Shown in pieces: positions 4,224 to 9,671 of a stretch of DNA of 9,671 bases (the stretch's first letter is position 1; every line of letters begins with the position of its first letter). Origin of the DNA: Syntrophales bacterium (GTDB lineage Bacteria; Desulfobacterota; Syntrophia; Syntrophales; UBA5619). A program made the translations under genes and the position numbers. The notes beneath the pieces are model-generated. The model saw nothing but the letters and a program-made list of their open reading frames with translations. It was not told the DNA's origin and made no database searches. The stretch covers positions 1-9,671 of the forward strand of contig JAQTRB010000043.1 of NCBI GenBank assembly GCA_028712015.1. The letters run 5' to 3'.

Positions 4224-6634
4224 CCAGGCGGATCGGCGATCCTGACCCTCTATCAGCGAACATCTGTTCTGCCGCGGATGGCCTGATCGAGCGGCTCCGC
4301 GCCCACTATCCCGACATGAGCGGATTCACGGTCGTATCGATGACGGGCCGCGGCCGCGACTTCCTGCACCACCTTGTCCATACCCGGATCGGCGGTCTCC
4401 TCCCGGGCATCCTGTCTTTCGAGGACTATCGGACGAACCGCGTCGCCGAGGATTCCGGCCTCATGCCCGTACCGGAGGATGAAGCCCTGCTCCGATTCCA
4501 CGCGCTGCGATGCCGGGAAGAGGGGCCCTCCCAGGCTCCCGCAGACAGCCAGCGGCTGCTCTCGTTCCTGACCACAATCGCCGAGTTCTCGGTCAACAAG
4601 AAGCAGGAGTTGCAAACCCTGGAGCGAATCGGGCAGGAACAGCTCGATCGGATAGACCGGTTCTTTGAGACGAGGGAGGCATTCCGTACACACCTTGCCG
4701 ATGGAGGGATGTTCTATCCGCCGTTCGAGGCGGAGAGATTTGCCGATCTTACGCCCCGGGATGGCGAGTTTTTCTTCGGTCTGCCCCTGATGACGCCGGT
4801 GAACGAGCGTTTTTTTAATCGAATCCCGCGTGATCGGCGCTTCATCGACGCGCCTTGTTTTGGCTCTTGCATGCCGAAGGAACCTCCCGATTACGAGACG
4901 GCCCTGTCGCTCGTCCGCCGCATGGGCATTGTCGAGCGCCGGGATTCGGTCGCGGGCATCGACTTTTCCGAGCTTTCGGAACGGTCCGCGCTGCCGGCGT
5001 TCCTTGCCCATGAGATTCACGATTTTTTGCGGCAGTCGCGGGATGACTCGGAACAGATGTTCGTGGTCCCTCTGGACGAGAGACGTTCGTTCTATCTATG
5101 GGAACTCCTCTTCCGTTCGTTGGGCAAAGAGGTCAACTTTTCGCCGTGGCTCCCTTTCACTCATTTCGCGGCGGCGCACCGCCTGCGCAATGCGATCCGC
5201 AACGGCAAGCGGCTGGAGGCCGTTCGGCGGGAGCTGGCCGGGGAACTCGCCAACCGGTGGACTGCCCTTGACGAGGCCGACCGCTCCGCGTTCGAGGCGG
5301 CGATCAGCTTTTGTGACGAACTGGAACGGTTCCGTCCGTTGATGGGCGCCGATTGGTCTTCAATGGCCGACTATCTCATCGCGACAAAGAAACTCCGTTT
5401 GCACGGCAGGCGCAGCGCCCCGATCCAGATCGTGGGCATGGGCGACGCGACCGGCATCCGCTACCGCCGCGCCGTCATCCTGCCGATGAACAGCGGCATC
5501 TTTCCGCGAAAACCCTTCAGCGGACCCTATTTGAACCTGCTTCACCTGCCGCGCATTCATCGCGCCCAATTCGAGGCCGACGATCTTGCGCTGCGGCAGT
5601 TTCTGTCCTTCGGCCGCGAGACCCGCATAGCCGCTCTGTATGACAAGGCAAACGGCGAGGCTCCGTCGCCTCACTTCGCCTTTCTGGCTACCGAGTTCGG
5701 CGGCAAGCCGGTGAAAAGACGGATTGAACCGGAGAAATATGAACCAACCCGGGAAAGCCCCTTTATCGAAAACACGGATGAACAGCGGGAACGGCTCGCG
5801 AAGCATATCTGGTCTTTCAGTTCACTGGGGATCTTCTTCACCTGCCCCTATCGCTTTGTCCTGGAATATGTCCAAAAGATAAAACCGCCCCCATGCTTTG
5901 AAGAAGAGGAACGCGCCAACCTCCTCATCGGAAATTTTGTCCACCGGCTGTTTGCCGAACTGAAAAACCGGCGCCCGGTCATCGACCGGTGGCGCGAGGC
6001 ATTCGAGGCGATGTGGGCGAACGACGAGGAAATACGGGAGAAGCTTCCGGATCGCGACATCCGCAGGGCGATCGTGCAAAGCTACCTTGCCGACATCGCC
6101 GACTGGGAACGGGACTCGGGCCATCCGATCCTTTTCTCGGACGAGATTACGGATACGGAACTCGAATTGCAGCATACCTTCGGCGAAGGCCGATACCGCC
6201 TCAAGGGGCGCATTGACCGCTTACAGCATTGCGACGGGAAAACGCTCATTGTCGACCTGAAATACAAGGAAAAGCGGGAAGGCGCGGGGCGGTTGGCCGA
6301 CCAGATGGAGAAAACGAATGCGTTCGACGAGAGGTTTCAGCTCCTCATCTACGCCTACCTGGCGGTGCGCACCAAAACGGCGGCCGCGGACAAGCTTGAC
6401 GCGTCCTATCTCTTCCTCAGGCCCAGAACGCGCGGCGACTATGAAGGACGGCTTCCAGAGAAGGAGCTGGCGGACGCGGAGGCGACCATGGAGCTGCTCG
6501 CAAAGCGGCTGGACGATATGTTGAGAATGGAACAATTTGCGCCCAACTATCGTTCCGAAAGCTGCAATTACTGCCCGCACAAGGCGCTCTGCCTCAAACC
6601 CGATCTGTATCGGGCGGGAGGACGATCATGGTGA
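4220..6634 (+). CDS. addB: AddB-like subunit: degenerate helicase domain with PD-(D/E)XK Fe-S nuclease
   Basis: An 804-residue protein. The N-terminal half resembles AddB: a FTVVSMTGRGRDFLHHLV strand/helix where Walker A would lie but with no GKT/GKS, then LLPGILSFEDY (60-70). IQIVGMGDATGIRYRRAVIL with NSGIFPRKP (about 402-432) matches the late helicase region. The C-terminal nuclease is complete: GNFVHRLF (His575), GRIDRL (Asp666), IVDLKYK (Asp679, Lys681) and QLLIYAY (Gln707, Tyr711). Four cysteines flank it as in AddB/Cas4 iron-sulfur nucleases: Cys542 (FFTCPYRF), then Cys782, Cys785 and Cys791 (CNYCPHKALC). It should act with AddA in resecting double-strand breaks, nicking the strand opposite to AddA's. 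It is shorter than Bacillus AddB (about 1,160). AAAAGG lies 7 bases before the ATG. The stop overlaps addA by 7 bases. It could instead be named PD-(D/E)XK family protein. Confidence 0.93.
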   Translation: MTRRIGDPDPLSANICSAADGLIERLRAHYPDMSGFTVVSMTGRGRDFLHHLVHTRIGGLLPGILSFEDYRTNRVAEDSGLMPVPEDEALLRFHALRCREEGPSQAPADSQRLLSFLTTIAEFSVNKKQELQTLERIGQEQLDRIDRFFETREAFRTHLADGGMFYPPFEAERFADLTPRDGEFFFGLPLMTPVNERFFNRIPRDRRFIDAPCFGSCMPKEPPDYETALSLVRRMGIVERRDSVAGIDFSELSERSALPAFLAHEIHDFLRQSRDDSEQMFVVPLDERRSFYLWELLFRSLGKEVNFSPWLPFTHFAAAHRLRNAIRNGKRLEAVRRELAGELANRWTALDEADRSAFEAAISFCDELERFRPLMGADWSSMADYLIATKKLRLHGRRSAPIQIVGMGDATGIRYRRAVILPMNSGIFPRKPFSGPYLNLLHLPRIHRAQFEADDLALRQFLSFGRETRIAALYDKANGEAPSPHFAFLATEFGGKPVKRRIEPEKYEPTRESPFIENTDEQRERLAKHIWSFSSLGIFFTCPYRFVLEYVQKIKPPPCFEEEERANLLIGNFVHRLFAELKNRRPVIDRWREAFEAMWANDEEIREKLPDRDIRRAIVQSYLADIADWERDSGHPILFSDEITDTELELQHTFGEGRYRLKGRIDRLQHCDGKTLIVDLKYKEKREGAGRLADQMEKTNAFDERFQLLIYAYLAVRTKTAAADKLDASYLFLRPRTRGDYEGRLPEKELADAEATMELLAKRLDDMLRMEQFAPNYRSESCNYCPHKALCLKPDLYRAGGRSW

Positions 6635-9483
6635 AAAGCCTGTTCGTCACCGCTTCGGCCGGTTCCGGGAAAACCTACCGGCTCACCGAAGAGGTGCGTC
6701 GCCACATTGAAAACGACAAGTCGTTCGTAATCGCCGCCACCTTCACCCGCGCCGCGGCCGCGGAAATGGAAGAACGAATCCTCGCCAGGATCGACAAAGA
6801 AAAAATGAGCGCGGCGTTGAAACTGCGGCTCATCATGCAGGCCGCAAAGGTCCATTATTCGACCATCGACTCTCTGTTTCATCAGTTCCTGTCCACCGAA
6901 TCCTATGAGCCTCAGGTGGCCGACGATCATGAAAAAGAGCTCATCGTCAAAACCGTCGACGGACGTTTTTTCCAGCATCCGCAAGTGGTCGCCGACACCC
7001 AAAATATCCTGATCGCCGCTCGCATCCTGCGCCTGCCGCCCGAGAAACTGCTGGACGAGCTCGATGAGAGCCAAGAATCATTGGCGACCTGGGAATGTCC
7101 CGACGCCCTGCTCGATGACCTGATGCAAAGGCAGACGCGCCTCGTCGACCGGTATGAGAAACTTCAGAAACGTGTGCGGGCCGTCGAGGAGGAAACCAGG
7201 GGGGCTTTGCGATCCCAGGTCGTCAATCCCCTTCTCGAACCGCTCTCCGACGTCGATCTCACGCGGGCGCTCTTCCGAAAAGCGGATCTGACGGAGGTCA
7301 AGGTGGCCGCCGCCGAACGCCGGACGCCGGCCTTTGCCGAACTGCGGGAACTGTATCCCGAAATGCGCCGGCTCGTTGCCGAACACCTCATCAACACCAA
7401 GCGGCTGCGCAGCGCGGTGCTCAAGCGCTTCAGCGCCTTGAGGACCTGCCTGATCGAAGAGGAGAAGAAGAATCTCGGGCGCCTGGATTTCGCGGACATC
7501 CCCAAGGCGCTGATCGACCTCGACGGACCGGACAGCGCAGACCGGCCATTCTACATGGCGCGTCTGTATGAACTCGGTTTCCACAAGACAACGCATCTGC
7601 TCCTGGATGAGTTTCAGGACACTTCGAAGATACAATACGATCTGATCCAGCCTCTGATCGACGAAATCTTGAGCGGCGTGGGAGAGGATGCCCAGGGGGA
7701 GCGTTCGCTCTTTCTCGTCGGCGACTGGAAGCAATCGATCTACCAATGGCGGGGCGCAGCGCCCGAGGATCTCAAGGAATGCGTCCATCCCTTGATCGAA
7801 AGCGGGCAGATTGCGACGGAAACACTGCCCTACAACTTCCGCTCTACACCGCTTCTCATCGGATTCTTCAACCATCTGGTCGGAGAGCTGTTTCCCGAAC
7901 AGGCACGGGCCCATAACCAGGCCCCGCCCCCGCCCGACAAACGGAAGGAACCCTACAGCGGTCCGTCTGAGGTTGAGACCATTCCGGTTCCTTGCGGGGC
8001 GGCCGGCGACGGTCCGGCTTATGAGCGGCTCGTCGAAGAAATCGAGAAGAAGAAGGCAAAATACGGCTGTGCCTGGGGGAACATCGCGGTCCTGTGCCGC
8101 ACCAATGCGCAGGTGGACAGAATCGCGAAGGAGCTTGTTGCGCACGGAATCTCCACCTCGGGGATACGTGGGCGAGAGCTGCTCTCCATCCCTGAAGGAA
8201 CGGCCCTCTTTCTTTCGCTCGTTGCCGTTTTCAGCGAGCATGACGGCCGCTTCATCCCCGGCGCCTTCTCCAGACTCGGCTGTAAAGAGGGGCTGGCAAA
8301 CGCCATCGCCGGACTTGCCGGCGCCGTCGACGCGATGCCGCGGCCGCGCCGTTTTGCGGCACTCGCCTCCGTGTTGCGCGACCTCCTGCCTTACTTTCCA
8401 CGCATCCTCATCGAAACGCTGTGGGATGAGGGGGAACGATATTTTGACCGTCCGGAAGCCCGCGACGACGCCGATTCGGCCGAGGTATCCGATTTCCTCG
8501 GCTATCTGCTGAGGATGTCGCGACTGATCACCGTCCCCGAGGGCGAACACGCCGAAAGGGTCAAAATTGCCACGATCCACAGCGCGAAGGGGCTGCAATT
8601 TCCGCATGTCCTCCTCTTCTGGAAAGAGAGTCCCGACCGGACGCCCGAGGGCAAGCATCCCGACGACGGCTGTCCTCTGACTTTAAACAGAAGCGAGGTC
8701 GAGTTCCTCGCCACCGGTCCGATCGCCGGGGCGGAGGAGATCGCGAACGATGTGAAAAACGAGCGGGAAAAGAGAACAGAGCAGACGACCAATCTTCTCT
8801 ATGTCGCCGCGACCCGCGCGGTGAAAAGCCTGACGATCCTTCTGCGGGCCGACAAGGAAGGCCATCTCAAAGGATTCGGCGAACGGATGCATCGTGCCGC
8901 CAAAGAAAAAATTGAGGACGCCGAGCCCACAGCCTCCGGTTGGCGGTGCGACTACGGGCCCGGGACACCGCGGCCTCCCGATTACGAGGTGCTGGAAAAA
9001 GCACCCTGCTTCGGCGAGCGACTGATGGACCGGGCGGACGGTGACGAGATGGACCCGACGCTGCTCTCCACGGATATCGAGGCGGGAATCGATCGCGGCC
9101 TGCGTATTCACGGAACGTTGGCCCGGCTGACAGGTCGGTGCGATGCGATGGTTTCCGGCAACCTCGGTCAAGAGGAATCGGACGCCGTCAAGCGATTTCT
9201 AAGGGATGAGAAGGTGCGCGAGATCATCTTCAGGCCCGGGATCGTACGAACCGAACAGCACCTCTCGGACACCAGGTCGTTCGGCATCGTCGATCGGCTC
9301 ATCATTGCCCCCGACCGCATTACCCTCATCGACTTCAAGACGGGGCGCGTCGGGCATCTGGCCGACAAGTACCGATCGCAGATGCTCCGCTATCGGACCA
9401 TCCTGCAGGGGCTCTACGGCAATCGCCCGGTGGAAGGTTACCTTCTGTTTGTCGACGAACCGCGGCGCATACTGACCGTATGA
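6628..9483 (+). CDS. addA: AddA-like UvrD-family helicase with C-terminal PD-(D/E)XK nuclease
   Basis: A 951-residue protein with a full set of SF1A motifs: Walker A ASAGSGKT (9-16, Lys15), ATFTRAAAAEMEERI (37-51), STIDSLFHQFL (78-88), DEFQDT (327-332), GDWKQSIYQWRG (365-376), LPYNFRST (400-407), IATIHSAKGLQF (647-658) and LLYVAATRA (723-731). The C-terminal nuclease has His828 (RIHGTL), GIVDRL (Asp889), LIDFKTG (Asp902, Lys904) and QMLRY (Gln918, Tyr922), so it should be catalytic. The protein is the 3'-5' motor and nuclease of an AddAB-type complex feeding RecA-dependent repair. It is clearly shorter than Bacillus AddA (about 1,230 residues). GGGAGG (6616-6621) stands 6 bases before the ATG, inside the end of addB, so the two are co-transcribed and probably coupled. 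Order addB-addA is as in Bacillus. RecB-like annotation is possible, but no RecC or RecD partner adjoins. Confidence 0.95.
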   Translation: MVKSLFVTASAGSGKTYRLTEEVRRHIENDKSFVIAATFTRAAAAEMEERILARIDKEKMSAALKLRLIMQAAKVHYSTIDSLFHQFLSTESYEPQVADDHEKELIVKTVDGRFFQHPQVVADTQNILIAARILRLPPEKLLDELDESQESLATWECPDALLDDLMQRQTRLVDRYEKLQKRVRAVEEETRGALRSQVVNPLLEPLSDVDLTRALFRKADLTEVKVAAAERRTPAFAELRELYPEMRRLVAEHLINTKRLRSAVLKRFSALRTCLIEEEKKNLGRLDFADIPKALIDLDGPDSADRPFYMARLYELGFHKTTHLLLDEFQDTSKIQYDLIQPLIDEILSGVGEDAQGERSLFLVGDWKQSIYQWRGAAPEDLKECVHPLIESGQIATETLPYNFRSTPLLIGFFNHLVGELFPEQARAHNQAPPPPDKRKEPYSGPSEVETIPVPCGAAGDGPAYERLVEEIEKKKAKYGCAWGNIAVLCRTNAQVDRIAKELVAHGISTSGIRGRELLSIPEGTALFLSLVAVFSEHDGRFIPGAFSRLGCKEGLANAIAGLAGAVDAMPRPRRFAALASVLRDLLPYFPRILIETLWDEGERYFDRPEARDDADSAEVSDFLGYLLRMSRLITVPEGEHAERVKIATIHSAKGLQFPHVLLFWKESPDRTPEGKHPDDGCPLTLNRSEVEFLATGPIAGAEEIANDVKNEREKRTEQTTNLLYVAATRAVKSLTILLRADKEGHLKGFGERMHRAAKEKIEDAEPTASGWRCDYGPGTPRPPDYEVLEKAPCFGERLMDRADGDEMDPTLLSTDIEAGIDRGLRIHGTLARLTGRCDAMVSGNLGQEESDAVKRFLRDEKVREIIFRPGIVRTEQHLSDTRSFGIVDRLIIAPDRITLIDFKTGRVGHLADKYRSQMLRYRTILQGLYGNRPVEGYLLFVDEPRRILTV

Positions 9484-9544
9484 ACGGTCGCCAGATCAGA
9501 CCAGATGATAGAAAACGAATCGGTCTTCGGGGGCAAGTGATTAT

Positions 9545-9671
9545 TTATAAAGACAAAATTATAGTCTTCAATGCATCTTCCATATTCGGATACTTGAATT
9601 GAAATCCCGCATCAAGCAGACGGCGGGGAATCACCCGCTGGCCTCTGAGCAGAACGGAGCCGAATTCACCG
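9545..9671 (-). CDS. C-terminal end of TIGR01777/YfcH-type SDR epimerase (partial)
   Basis: The last 41 residues and the TAA stop (9547-9545) are in the window; the rest lies beyond the right edge. The segment GEFGSVLLRGQRVIPRRLL followed by DAGFQFKYPNMEDAL matches the C-terminal (DUF1731) tail of the NAD(P)-dependent epimerase family related to E. coli YfcH. There the tail reads roughly LLxGQRVLPxRLLEAGFxFxYP. The catalytic Rossmann part is not visible, and the substrate of the family is unknown. The gene converges on addA with a 61-base gap. I see no clear terminator there, only AATC/GATT arms too short to trust. Confidence 0.9.
   Translation of the reverse strand, partial: GEFGSVLLRGQRVIPRRLLDAGFQFKYPNMEDALKTIILSL

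Noticed and set aside
4253..5020. 255-codon minus-strand frame inside addB
   Set aside because: It is a shadow of the AddB-like gene, with an Arg/Gly-rich composition and no family.
7078..8658. 526-codon minus-strand open frame inside addA
   Set aside because: It lies opposite a fully motif-supported helicase frame; GC-rich coding DNA often leaves the antisense open. There is no ribosome site or family resemblance.
9484..9544. Bidirectional terminator between addA and the epimerase gene
   Set aside because: Only 4-base complementary arms are present, with no solid stem followed by a U-tract.

Overview
The window looks like chromosomal DNA of a Gram-negative anaerobe. My best guess is a deltaproteobacterium (Desulfobacterota, Syntrophales-like). 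This rests on the gene mix: RecD2 alongside a two-gene AddAB-type nuclease-helicase, a redox protein with the CGAxxG motif, a UPF0270 (YheU-like) protein and a probable small selenoprotein. This is an inference from content, not a phylogenetic result. There are no rRNA or tRNA genes, insertion sequences or CRISPR repeats that I can see.

Layout, left to right. (1) 1-1962, minus strand: the first 654 codons of recD2, running off the left edge. (2) 1963-2137: an AT-rich then GC-rich divergent leader with small hairpins and a perfect 15-bp palindrome. (3) 2138-3664, plus strand: a C_GCAxxG_C_C redox protein, a small reading frame interrupted by an in-frame TGA, a basic protein with a Lys/Ala-rich linker and a C-terminal winged-helix domain, and a UPF0270/YheU family protein. 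(4) 3682-3849, minus strand: a 55-codon single-span membrane protein with one in-frame TGA at codon 30. A GC-rich stem-loop follows at the spacing expected of a bacterial SECIS element. (5) 3850-4219: a 370-base region with no confident gene. It carries promoter-like sequences, a 7+7 bp inverted repeat and the tail of a small reading frame that ends in an ATGA overlap with the next gene. (6) 4220-9483, plus strand: an overlapping gene pair, addB-like (PD-(D/E)XK nuclease with four cluster cysteines and a degenerate helicase part) then addA-like (intact UvrD-type helicase plus PD-(D/E)XK nuclease). (7) 9545-9671, minus strand: the C-terminal end of a TIGR01777/YfcH-type SDR epimerase, running off the right edge.

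How the genes work together. The AddA-like and AddB-like proteins should form one complex that resects double-strand breaks for RecA loading: AddA supplies the motor, and both subunits supply nuclease sites. RecD2 is a separate 5'-3' helicase of the repair network and is divergently placed. The small genes between them show no evident link to recombination. The item most worth a second look is the minus-strand 55-codon frame at 3682-3849. A standard gene caller would reduce it to 29 residues or miss it, yet it has a ribosome binding site, a membrane segment, an in-frame TGA and a well-spaced hairpin. The TGA-interrupted frame at 2641-2925 is a second, weaker case that may simply be a pseudogene.
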